From AWTP1-13 sp033764875 (GTDB lineage: Bacteria > Pseudomonadota > Alphaproteobacteria > Rhizobiales > Hyphomicrobiaceae), in the NCBI GenBank assembly GCA_033764875.1, contig JANRIO010000059.1, forward strand, positions 9,606 to 73,605: 64,000 nt of DNA, given 5' to 3'. A model generated the notes under the pieces. That model was not told where the DNA came from and made no database searches. It saw only the letters and a program-made list of their open reading frames with translations. Position 1 is the stretch's first letter. Each line of letters opens with the position of its first letter. The position numbers and the translations under genes were made by a program. This document shows, in pieces, positions 37,680 to 45,399 of the stretch.

Positions 37680-38633
37680 GCCGCGGCCCGTCGTCGGCCC
37701 CCGCGTGCGCTGCACCTGCCGCTCGACGCGCGCCAGCACCGGCAGATGGTCGGACCCGACTGCCGGCCCGGTCCCGGAGGCGGTCACGGTAAGATCATGC
37801 GACACGAGGATGTGGTCGAGCGCCACCTGCGGCAGGTTCAGCGGCCATGCCGGCCAGCTGGGCATCAGCCAGCGCGCCGACTTCAGCCCCGTCTGCGCCC
37901 TGAGCGACTTGTAGGCGTGCGACCATGGCGACATGTTCAGATCGCCGGCGAGCACCACCGGGCCCTCGATGCGCTTGATCATCCGCGCGATCGCCTCCGT
38001 CTGCCGGGCATGCAGCCACGGCTTGCGGCTCGGCCGGTAGACGTGGGTGCCGATCACGTGCAGCGCCCCGGCGAAGCGGGCCCAGACGAAGGCCGGCATC
38101 TCGCGCGTATAGGCGACCGTGCCGGCCGCCTCGAACGGCACCCGCGACAGCAGCGCGAGCGAGCAGTCGTAGCGGTGCGCGCACGAGCGCTGGTGGGGAT
38201 AGACGGCGCTCAGCGCCGGGACGAGGCCTTGCTTGTCCGGCCCGAGCTCGGACAGCACGACGATGTCGGCCGGCCCCGTCGCGAGATAAGCGCGCAGCTC
38301 TTCCAGATTCTGCGCGGCATCCCATGTATTAATCGACACGATCGACAGGCTTGTCTGCGACGGCCTCGTCTCGGCGGCAATCGCCTCGCTGCCGGGTGAG
38401 AATGTCGCCGCACCGAGCCCCAGCCAGAGGTGGATGGCAAATGTAGCAACAGCACCGCCGACGAGCGCGGCCAGCCCATGTCGGCGAAGCAGCAGCGCGG
38501 CCGCGGCCGCGATCCCGACCCCGATGATGTGGCCGGTCAGTGGCGCTGCGGCGTCCGCAAGCGCCGGGGACGCGGGGAAGATGATCAGCGCCAGCGACAG
38601 GTTCGAGGCGACGAGAAGGCTCAATGCGAGCAT
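37587..38633 (-). CDS. Membrane-anchored endonuclease/exonuclease/phosphatase-family protein
   Basis: 348 aa. Two or three N-terminal membrane spans (1-75) are followed by an EEP domain: SIVSINTWDAAQN (metal Asn), VVLSELGPDK (metal Glu), GTHVYRPSR, LAGDLNMSPWSHAYK and GSDHLPVLARV (catalytic His). This topology is typical of inner-membrane EEP proteins with a periplasmic catalytic domain; the substrate is unknown. About 40 residues after HLPVLARV are an atypical Arg-rich extension that overlaps the convergent lipoprotein gene. The start at 38633 follows GGAGG. Confidence 0.86.
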   Translation of the reverse strand: MLALSLLVASNLSLALIIFPASPALADAAAPLTGHIIGVGIAAAAALLLRRHGLAALVGGAVATFAIHLWLGLGAATFSPGSEAIAAETRPSQTSLSIVSINTWDAAQNLEELRAYLATGPADIVVLSELGPDKQGLVPALSAVYPHQRSCAHRYDCSLALLSRVPFEAAGTVAYTREMPAFVWARFAGALHVIGTHVYRPSRKPWLHARQTEAIARMIKRIEGPVVLAGDLNMSPWSHAYKSLRAQTGLKSARWLMPSWPAWPLNLPQVALDHILVSHDLTVTASGTGPAVGSDHLPVLARVERQVQRTRGPTTGRGSRLAVTRLHLDAELFADLGGEHGGARDLRR

Positions 38634-38832
38634 TCTCACTGGCCTCCTCCCTCCGGCTGCCGGCAGACCGCGACCCGCCTCGACGCCCACGCCACCCTCT
38701 CTTCTGCCTTCTGCGACCGCGCCCGCTGGCCGCAGCACTCAGGGGTGACTAGAAGCAGGAAGCGTGCCGCACTGCAACCCGGATTAACGGAAAGCTTACC
38801 AAGCCTCGCAGCCGAGGCCTTGGAGCCGGAAG

Positions 38833-38861
38833 TTGACAAGGCGACCGCACTTCGGACTTTT
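38833..38861 (+). promoter_or_regulatory. Possible promoter for the DedA gene
   Basis: Consensus -35 TTGACA at 38833-38838 and, 17 nt on, a weak -10 (ACTTTT, 38856-38861). It is 50 nt upstream of the start codon. Confidence 0.3.
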
Positions 38862-38911
38862 GGACGGCAATTGCACAAGGGGCCCCTGCACGGGGCGAGG
38901 AGCGGCGCTGA

Positions 38912-39445
38912 ATGTCGATTCTGGATTACTCGAACCAAGTTCTCGACTTCGTGCGCGCAAATCCGGGCGCTTCAGCGGCCGTCGTTTTCGCCCTGGCATT
39001 CGGCGAATCGCTGGCGTTCGTGTCCCTGATCCTCCCATTTTGGGCCATGCTGGTCGGTATCGGGACGATCATCGGCGGCGCCGGTCCGTTCACCTTCTGG
39101 ACGATTGTGACCGCCGCCGCCTGCGGCGCCGCCCTGGGCGACTGGCTTTCCTATTGGATCGGCTACCACTACCACGAGCAGGTGCGGCGCATGTGGCCGC
39201 TCAACAAGAAGCCGGAGCTGATCGACAAGGGCCACGTCTTCTTCGAGAAATACGGCCCCTGGGCGGTCGTGCTCGGGCGCTTTTCCGGCCCGCTGCGCGC
39301 CAGCGTCCCGATTGTCGCCGGCATCACCGAGATGCCGTGGCTGCGCTTTCAGATCGCCAACTGGGCCTCGGCATTTCTGTGGGCCTTCGTGCTGCTGTCG
39401 CCGGGGTCGTGGGGCCTGCAGTGGTGGCTCGACAAGCTCAAATAG
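38912..39445 (+). CDS. DedA/VTT-family membrane protein
   Basis: 177 aa with the DedA features. FGESLAFVSLILPFWAMLVGIGTIIGG forms a re-entrant hairpin, GDWLSYWIGYHYHEQ follows, and FFEKYGPWAVVLGRFSGPLRASVPIVAG contains the conserved G-R-F-x-G-P-x-R motif. Members flip or transport polyprenyl or phospho-lipids across the inner membrane. It is slightly shorter than E. coli DedA proteins. A GAGGAG site precedes the ATG. Confidence 0.9.
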   Translation: MSILDYSNQVLDFVRANPGASAAVVFALAFGESLAFVSLILPFWAMLVGIGTIIGGAGPFTFWTIVTAAACGAALGDWLSYWIGYHYHEQVRRMWPLNKKPELIDKGHVFFEKYGPWAVVLGRFSGPLRASVPIVAGITEMPWLRFQIANWASAFLWAFVLLSPGSWGLQWWLDKLK

Positions 39446-39540
39446 CGTGTAAAGTTTTGTTGCCGGGCCTTGGGGCGCCCGTGCCGCATGCCTATGTCGC
39501 CGGTAGATTGCAGGCTGTCGAACCGCAGGGAGACCTTGCC

Positions 39541-40938
39541 ATGGTGGCTGTCGCCATCGCCTCTGAGGCCGTGATCCCGGATACGCGTCTCTATCCTCCC
39601 ACGGTCGTGCCCCCGCCCGCCCCGCTTCCTTTCGCCAAGTTCATCGTCCGCTTCGTGCGCAACCCGCTGCTGACCATCGCGCGGCCGGTCTACCACGAGG
39701 ACATGCTGATCCGTGCCAACGGCGGCAGGACGGTCGTCTACGTGACGGCGCCCGACCTCGTGGAGGAGGTGCTGCTCAAGGGCTCCGACCACTTCCACAA
39801 GTCGCCCATCGAGAAGCGCATCTTCAGGAGCACGCTGGGCGACGGCATCCTCACCTCGCAGGGCGCGAGCTGGCGCTGGCAGCGCCGCACCGCAGCCCCC
39901 CTGTTCCGCGTCTCCGACCTCAACGCGCTGGTGCCGCAGATGACGGCCGAGGGCGAGGCCCAGGCCGCCCGCTGGCGCCAGTCGCCGGCCGGCACCGTGC
40001 AGGCCATCGACGCCGACATGACCGAGACCACCTTCCGCGTCATCTCGACCACCATGTTCGGCGGCGATGCCGATGGCGACGCGCGCGAGATCCTGCACGC
40101 TGCCGACGGCGCGCTCTCCTCCGTGTCCTGGGACATCGCGGCAGCCATCATGAATCTGCCGGACTGGCTCTGGTATCCGGGCCGCAACCTGCGCCGCCGC
40201 GCCGGCCGCACGCTGCGCGACCTCACCGCCCGCATGCTGCAGCGCCGGCGCGCCGCCGGCGTCGACGGCCAGGATCTCATGAGCCGGCTGTGCGCCGCCA
40301 GGGACCCCGAGACCGGCGATCCTATGTCCGAGAGCCAGCTCGTCGACAATCTGCTGACCTTCCTCGGCGCCGGCCACGAGACCACCGCCAAGGCGCTGAC
40401 CTGGAGCCTCTATCTCCTCGCCCGCGCGCCCGAGTGGCAGCAGCGCATCGCCGATGAGGTGGCACGCGTGTGCGGCGACGCGCCGATCGGGGCGGCGCAT
40501 CTCGACCAGCTCGAGGTGACGCGCGCGGTCTTCAAGGAGGCCATGCGCCTCTACCCGCCAGCGCCGATGATGAACCGCGTGCTGTCGCAGGACACCGTTC
40601 TCGGCGGCAAGCCGATGCAGGCCGGCACCTTCATCGTCATTCCCGTCTACGCCATCCATCGCCATCACAAGCTGTGGGCCGATCCCGACCGCTTCGATCC
40701 GACGCGCTTCTTCAAGGACAACGAGGCCAGGCAGGCCCGTGCCCAGTTCATGCCGTTCGGGTTCGGCCCACGCCTGTGCATCGGCATGTCCTTCGCCATG
40801 ATGGAGGGCGTGGCCATTCTCGGCACCTTGGTGCGGCATGCGCGCTTCGAATGGGACGGCCGCCACAGCCCCGAGCCCCTCAGCCGCATCACGCTGCGCC
40901 CGGCGGGCGGCATGCCGCTCAAGGTCTATCCGCGCTGA
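39541..40938 (+). CDS. Cytochrome P450
   Basis: 465 aa soluble P450. The heme-ligand loop is FGFGPRLCIG (Cys 413), the I-helix oxygen motif is GAGHETTA (276-283), the K-helix E-x-x-R is E333-R336, and WADPDRFDPTRF is the meander region. Length and features place it with the CYP family that resembles fatty-acid/long-chain oxidisers, but the substrate is undetermined. No ferredoxin or reductase partner adjoins it. The ATG at 39541 follows GGGAGA. Confidence 0.93.
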   Translation: MVAVAIASEAVIPDTRLYPPTVVPPPAPLPFAKFIVRFVRNPLLTIARPVYHEDMLIRANGGRTVVYVTAPDLVEEVLLKGSDHFHKSPIEKRIFRSTLGDGILTSQGASWRWQRRTAAPLFRVSDLNALVPQMTAEGEAQAARWRQSPAGTVQAIDADMTETTFRVISTTMFGGDADGDAREILHAADGALSSVSWDIAAAIMNLPDWLWYPGRNLRRRAGRTLRDLTARMLQRRRAAGVDGQDLMSRLCAARDPETGDPMSESQLVDNLLTFLGAGHETTAKALTWSLYLLARAPEWQQRIADEVARVCGDAPIGAAHLDQLEVTRAVFKEAMRLYPPAPMMNRVLSQDTVLGGKPMQAGTFIVIPVYAIHRHHKLWADPDRFDPTRFFKDNEARQARAQFMPFGFGPRLCIGMSFAMMEGVAILGTLVRHARFEWDGRHSPEPLSRITLRPAGGMPLKVYPR

Positions 40939-41025
40939 CCCGCACCCGGGCGGGGAGCATTTCCACTTGTCGGGGCAGGAAAAAGCCCCTACACGGGCCC
41001 CTCGCGATTGCTTCAGGAGAGAGCC

Positions 41026-41184
41026 ATGGTCGTCCGCTCGGCCCGCAACGTTGAGACCCAGAAGAAGAAGAACCGCCGCGCCGCCCCCCGCAAGAAGGTG
41101 ACGCGCATCCAGGGCAACACGCTCGCCGCCCGCCGCCGGCTCAAGAAGCTTGCCGGCAAGGCCCGCGCCAAGGCCGCGGGCTGA
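41026..41184 (+). CDS. Small highly basic protein
   Basis: 52 aa: MVVRSARNVETQKKKNRRAA at the start, then KKVTRIQGNTLAARRRLKK and ending KARAKAAG. Roughly a third of residues are Lys or Arg and there is no acidic patch, so nucleic-acid binding is likely. A strong AGGAGAGAG ribosome site precedes the ATG, and a T7 run follows the stop. It lies 87 nt downstream of the P450. I know of no named family. Confidence 0.62.
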   Translation: MVVRSARNVETQKKKNRRAAPRKKVTRIQGNTLAARRRLKKLAGKARAKAAG

Positions 41185-41200
41185 GGCCGCCGTTCTTTTT
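41174..41200 (+). terminator. T-tract terminator after the basic protein gene
   Basis: A short GC-rich stem (GCGG / CCGC around 41174-41190) is followed by TTCTTTTTTT to 41200. It serves the plus-strand unit and abuts the convergent LysE gene. Confidence 0.4.
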
Positions 41201-41818
41201 TTACCGCGCGGCGATGGCCGCCGCCGCCGACGCCATCACGATTCCGGTCCCGCGATTGACCAGCCGCATCGCACGGGCGCTGCGGAGCAGCCTGCGTGTG
41301 CGCGCCGCGAGCGCAATGTAGACACCGAACACCACGGCGAGCACCAGCAGCGTCACCGCCGAGAGCTCGACCAGACCCAGCAGCGACAGCCGCCCGAGAT
41401 CGATCAGGTTCGGCAGCAGGGCGAGATAGAACACGATCACCTTCGGGTTGCCCATGGTCACCGAGAGCCCGGCCAGGAAAAGCCGCGTGCCCTCCCGCGC
41501 CTCCGGCTGCGCTGATCCCTCTTCCACCTGCACCGGTGCCGTCCACAGCCTGTAGGCGAGATAGAGCAGGTACGCCGCACCGGCGTACTTGATGGCCACG
41601 AGCACCGGCGCAAAGGCCTGCGCCAACGCCGCCAGCCCCAGCACCGCGACGGACAGCCACACGACATCGCCGAGCGCCACCCCGGCCGCGAAGGCGAACG
41701 CGCCGGAGGTTCCCCGCGCCAGCACCCGCGCCACGATGGCCGCAATCCCAGGCCCGGGCGAGGCCGCCGCCACGCCGAGCGCGCTGACGAACACGAGAAG
41801 CGAGGCAAGATCCATCAT
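41201..41818 (-). CDS. LysE-family translocator
   Basis: 205 aa, six membrane spans. It has the LysE/RhtB N-terminal motif GVAAASPGPGIAAIVARVLARGTSGAFAFAAGVALGD and the central FLAGLSVTMGNPKVIVFYLALLPNLI. Members export amino acids or related small molecules. It follows the TAXI protein gene by 15 nt on the same strand and is the last gene of that operon. Confidence 0.92.
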   Translation of the reverse strand: MMDLASLLVFVSALGVAAASPGPGIAAIVARVLARGTSGAFAFAAGVALGDVVWLSVAVLGLAALAQAFAPVLVAIKYAGAAYLLYLAYRLWTAPVQVEEGSAQPEAREGTRLFLAGLSVTMGNPKVIVFYLALLPNLIDLGRLSLLGLVELSAVTLLVLAVVFGVYIALAARTRRLLRSARAMRLVNRGTGIVMASAAAAIAAR

Positions 41819-41833
41819 CGTCCGTACGTCCTC

Positions 41834-42826
41834 TCAGGGCAGCAACCCGGCCTCGCGATAGTAGCGCACAACGCCGGGGTGCAGTCTGTCGGCGCTGACG
41901 GCCGCGATCGTGTTGGCAGCGGTCGTCTCGCCGGCCTGGCTCAGACGGCGGCCGAGATCCGCCTCGCCCTCGTGCAGGGCCTTGGCGAGCGCGTAGGCCG
42001 TCTCGTCGGGAAGCGACGGCCGCGCCAGCACCAGGCTCCACGACCCCACCGACGTGATCGCCGCCCCCTGCCCCGGCAGCGAGCCCGCCGGCACCGTCAG
42101 CCGCTTCAGGAACGGGTGCTTGGCGAGAATGCGCGCAATCTCGTCCGCATCCGGCACGATGAAGCGGGCGCCGCCCGGGGCCTTGGCCATCGCCAGGAAG
42201 CCGGGCCAGCCGCTGCCGCCGCCCCACAGCGCCGCCGCCTCCCCCGACAGCACCAGGGGCGGCCCGTCGCCCGCCCGGTCGAGGAACACCGCGTCGAAAT
42301 CCTTGTCGCGGTCGAGGCCGAGCCCATCGAGCACGTAGCGCGCCAGGATGCCGAGGCCAGAGCCCCGCGCGCCGAACACGACGCGTCGCCCTTTCAGGTC
42401 CGCGATGCTGCGGTACGGGCTCGCCGCGGTCACCACGAACATGCCGGGTGTCGCGTACATGGCCGTCACCACGGCGAGGCGTGCCGGGGCCCGCCCGATG
42501 CCGCCGAGCGCCTCCATCGCGACCTCGCCCTGCACCAGGGCGATGTCGAGCTTCTCCGCCTCCAGCAGCGGCACGTTCTCCGTGCTGCCTTTGGTGTTGG
42601 TCGCCACGACGCGCAGGCCGCCCGCGCGCGCGTTGACCACCGCCGCGAAGGCCTCGCCATAGACCGGAAACCCACCCCCCGGCGTCGCGGTGCCGAGGGT
42701 CACGGTCGTGGCTTCGGCGGCGCGCGCATCGCTCATGGGGCTCGTGATCCAGAGGGTGAGGAGGCAGGAAGCGGCGAGCCCGATGAGGCGGGCGCCGATG
42801 GACGGGCGGCGCCGCAACCGGCTCAA
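41834..42826 (-). CDS. TAXI-family TRAP transporter solute-binding protein
   Basis: 330 aa. A signal peptide (IGARLIGLAASCLLTLWITSPMSDARA) precedes the periplasmic TAXI domain: VTLGTATPGGGFPVYGEAFAAVVNA, the NTKGSTENVPLLEAEKLDIALVQGE ligand-site region, and LKGRRVVFGARGSGLGILARYVL. The start is a TTG whose last bases overlap the stop of the upstream cyclase gene (TTGA). No TRAP membrane subunit (4TM/12TM fusion) is adjacent, which is unusual. The bound ligand is unknown; the coupled cyclase hints at an aromatic or amide-type compound. Confidence 0.87.
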   Translation of the reverse strand: MSRLRRRPSIGARLIGLAASCLLTLWITSPMSDARAAEATTVTLGTATPGGGFPVYGEAFAAVVNARAGGLRVVATNTKGSTENVPLLEAEKLDIALVQGEVAMEALGGIGRAPARLAVVTAMYATPGMFVVTAASPYRSIADLKGRRVVFGARGSGLGILARYVLDGLGLDRDKDFDAVFLDRAGDGPPLVLSGEAAALWGGGSGWPGFLAMAKAPGGARFIVPDADEIARILAKHPFLKRLTVPAGSLPGQGAAITSVGSWSLVLARPSLPDETAYALAKALHEGEADLGRRLSQAGETTAANTIAAVSADRLHPGVVRYYREAGLLP

Positions 42827-43881
42827 ACCGTCGCCACCGGGGTCGCCGGCGAGCCGACCGCGCCCGGCAGCCGCAGCGGCGGCGCCGTCAGCAGGAACCG
42901 GCTGCGATTGTTGGCGCGCAGCCAGTCGGCAAGCTCCGACAGCCGCCAGATCTCGCCGAGGTTGATGCCCATCTTGAACAGGCAGTGCTGGTGCAGGGGC
43001 AGCATCGCGCACTGCCCCGGCTTGATGCGGTCGGGAATCAGCTCCACCGCGTAGTTGTCGGCGATGAGCGCCACCAGCCCACTGTCGGAGATCCATTGCA
43101 GCAGCCTCTGATCGGTGCCGTCGAGCCCCGTGCACGTGGTCTCGAGCAGGTGCTTGTCGGGCTCCTTCTTGCACGACAGGATGACATCGTCGAAGCCCGT
43201 CCGGAGACACACCAGATCGCCCTTCTCGACCTTGACCCCATCGGCCGCCATCACCCGCATCAGGTCCTCGTACCCGACCGGGTGCCGGCGGCGGCCGAAA
43301 TGCGCGAACAGGTCGATCATCACCGCCCGCCCCTGCAGGCACCTCTCCGCCATCCCTGCAACGCTGAGCGCCGTCGCGTTGGACGTCGATCGCGCCTCCA
43401 CCATGCTTCCCGGCACCGCGCCCGATTGCGCGACGTCGCTCGGCCCGAGCATCACCTCCTCGCCGCGGAAGCCGTTGTAGAAGACGGGCTCCGCCACGCC
43501 GTCCCCGTCGGCATCGAACAGGGCGCCGACGTGGGCCAGAGAGTCCCACTGCGTGGAGTACTGCAGGTGCATGATGACGAGGTCGTCGTTGACCACGTCG
43601 GTGAGGCCCGGATGGTCCCATTCCGTGCGGTAGAGCCAGTTCGGCTTGTCCGGGCGCCGCGACGGCCGGATCTGCGGCGGGTGCCGGCGCGGATTCAGCA
43701 CGTTGCCGCCGGGATAGTCGAGGGGCAGGGAAAGACAGAACGTCGCCCCGGTCTTCACCTCGGCGATCCCCTGCAGGACCTTCTCCGCGGTAAGCTCGTT
43801 AAGCCGCCCGAGCTGGTCGTCGGCGCCCCAGTCGCCCCAGGTCGACCCCTCGGGCCTGTTCTTCCATCGCTTGGAGCTCAT
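42823..43881 (-). CDS. Cyclase/kynurenine formamidase-like hydrolase
   Basis: 352 aa metal-dependent hydrolase of the cyclase family (PF04199). Key elements are LSLPLDYPGG, the metal-site motif HLQYSTQWDSLAHVGA (normally HxGTHxDxPxH; here the sequence diverges to Q-Y-S-T-Q-W-D-S-L-A-H), GVKVEKGDLVCLRTGFDD and LHQHCLFKMGINLGE. The altered metal motif matches the longer plant/bacterial branch often found with catabolic operons. First gene of a three-gene unit with the TAXI protein and LysE. Start at 43881. Confidence 0.87.
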   Translation of the reverse strand: MSSKRWKNRPEGSTWGDWGADDQLGRLNELTAEKVLQGIAEVKTGATFCLSLPLDYPGGNVLNPRRHPPQIRPSRRPDKPNWLYRTEWDHPGLTDVVNDDLVIMHLQYSTQWDSLAHVGALFDADGDGVAEPVFYNGFRGEEVMLGPSDVAQSGAVPGSMVEARSTSNATALSVAGMAERCLQGRAVMIDLFAHFGRRRHPVGYEDLMRVMAADGVKVEKGDLVCLRTGFDDVILSCKKEPDKHLLETTCTGLDGTDQRLLQWISDSGLVALIADNYAVELIPDRIKPGQCAMLPLHQHCLFKMGINLGEIWRLSELADWLRANNRSRFLLTAPPLRLPGAVGSPATPVATV

Positions 43882-44153
43882 GGCGCCGCCCTCCCAGGCA
43901 TTCGATGTTTGACCCTGAGGGTAGCCGATGCCCGCCGCAGCGCAACCGCCGGAGGGTTTCCCCTGCCGCACGGCACGTTCTCCAAGGCCGCAAATTCGTC
44001 CAGAGCCTGCGCCATGAAGGCCCAAGGTCACCAATTCCAACGGTAACCATCTGGTGAAGGTTGAAATTCGAGGCGCATTGTCCTTTTGATGCAGGGACCA
44101 GGCGCACGCCGAGGTGCCCAGAGAGGCGCCGGCGCAGCTAAAGGAGCACGAGG

Positions 44154-45386
44154 TTGAGCCCTCGGTCGGGACACGACGAGTTCGAGCGGGTGCTTGCCAC
44201 CATGCGCGACCGTCTCTCGAGCGTCTCCCTCGAGATCTCCGACCTTCTGAGCCAGCTCGAGGGCGAGGTCGAGGCCGTGAGCCCGGATGTGCGCCTGCAT
44301 GCCCGCACCGCCGCCGCCGACGTGGTCCGCACGCAGGAATGGCTCAATCACCGCATGAGCCAGCTGCCCTTCGATCCGGGCCAGCGCTACGCCGCCATGC
44401 AGGAAATGCTGCAGATGCAGTTCGTGGCCCTGCAGAAGGTATCGACGATCATCGAGGACGTGCTGTCCGCGCGCAGCCGCCAGGCGGCGGGGCACAAGGC
44501 GCTGCTGCCCGTCCCGCAGACCTATCCGCAGCCGATCCTGCCGCGCGGCCAGTCGCAGTCCGTGTTTGACCTGACGCCGCAGCCGCCCCACCACCCCGCC
44601 GAGCCGACCTGGGATGCGCTGCGCGGCCTGAACGACATGCTGCACGTCCCGGCACCGCCCCCGGTGCGCCTGGCCGACCTCACCGTGCCCCAGGGCGACG
44701 TGCCGCGGGCCCTCGCCACCGGCCGCACCCAGCCGCCCAAGACCGGCGGCCGCGGCGCCAAGACGGCCAAGACCGCGACACGCAAGGACGAGCCCCGCCG
44801 AGGCTCCAGCCGCCGCCTCGCTCTGTGGAGCGTCGTGCTGCTGGGCCTCATCGGCATCATCGGAGTGGGCGGCTATGCCACCTACAGCAGGCTCGTGGGC
44901 GGCAAGTCCTCCATCGCCTCCCGCAGCATCCAGAAGAAGGAGCGCGTCTCGCTCGGCGACCCCGCCGCGCGCGAGCAGGCGATCGCCAACTCCGACGCCC
45001 ATGCCGGCGGGCCGCGGCGCGTGCCGAGCCCGCCGCCCATGGCGGCTCCGCCGCTTGAGGATGCAGGTCCGCGTGGACAGGTGCCGGGCCTCATGGTCGT
45101 GCAGCCGCAGGCCCCGCGCAGCAACGTCTCGACGCAGCCCTACGTGGCGGTGATCGCGACCAACCGCGACAAGCAGGCCCTGGCGAAGACCTACAACGAC
45201 CTGCGCAAGCAGTTCCCCGGCATCCTCGGATCCAGGCGCGCCGACGCGCAGACCGTCAACCTCGGCGAAAGCGGCGTCTGGTATCACCTCGTCGTGCTGC
45301 CGCCTGGACCGCGCGATCAGGCCATGGCCATCTGCGCCGAGTTCCGCCAGTCCGGCTACACGCGCTGCATGGTGCGCCCCTACTGA
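44154..45386 (+). CDS. Membrane-anchored SPOR-like envelope protein
   Basis: 410 aa. The N-terminal cytoplasmic part has two coiled-coil stretches (about 8-45, SSVSLEISDLLSQLEGEVEAV, and 65-105). A Pro-rich linker follows, then a basic patch and one membrane span (about 222-242, ALWSVVLLGLIGIIGVGGYA). The periplasmic C-terminus ends in a SPOR-like fold (YVAVIATNRDKQALAKTYNDLRKQFPGIL to YTRCMVRPY). SPOR domains bind denuded peptidoglycan at division sites. The start is a TTG after AAGGAG. Probably a cell-division or envelope factor; not a known named protein. Confidence 0.72.
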   Translation: MSPRSGHDEFERVLATMRDRLSSVSLEISDLLSQLEGEVEAVSPDVRLHARTAAADVVRTQEWLNHRMSQLPFDPGQRYAAMQEMLQMQFVALQKVSTIIEDVLSARSRQAAGHKALLPVPQTYPQPILPRGQSQSVFDLTPQPPHHPAEPTWDALRGLNDMLHVPAPPPVRLADLTVPQGDVPRALATGRTQPPKTGGRGAKTAKTATRKDEPRRGSSRRLALWSVVLLGLIGIIGVGGYATYSRLVGGKSSIASRSIQKKERVSLGDPAAREQAIANSDAHAGGPRRVPSPPPMAAPPLEDAGPRGQVPGLMVVQPQAPRSNVSTQPYVAVIATNRDKQALAKTYNDLRKQFPGILGSRRADAQTVNLGESGVWYHLVVLPPGPRDQAMAICAEFRQSGYTRCMVRPY

Positions 45387-45399
45387 GCCCCGCCAAGGC

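Noticed and set aside
38833..39540. P450 frame beginning 236 codons earlier
   Set aside because: That stretch lies over dedA in another frame. ATG 39541 has a ribosome site and the expected P450 length.
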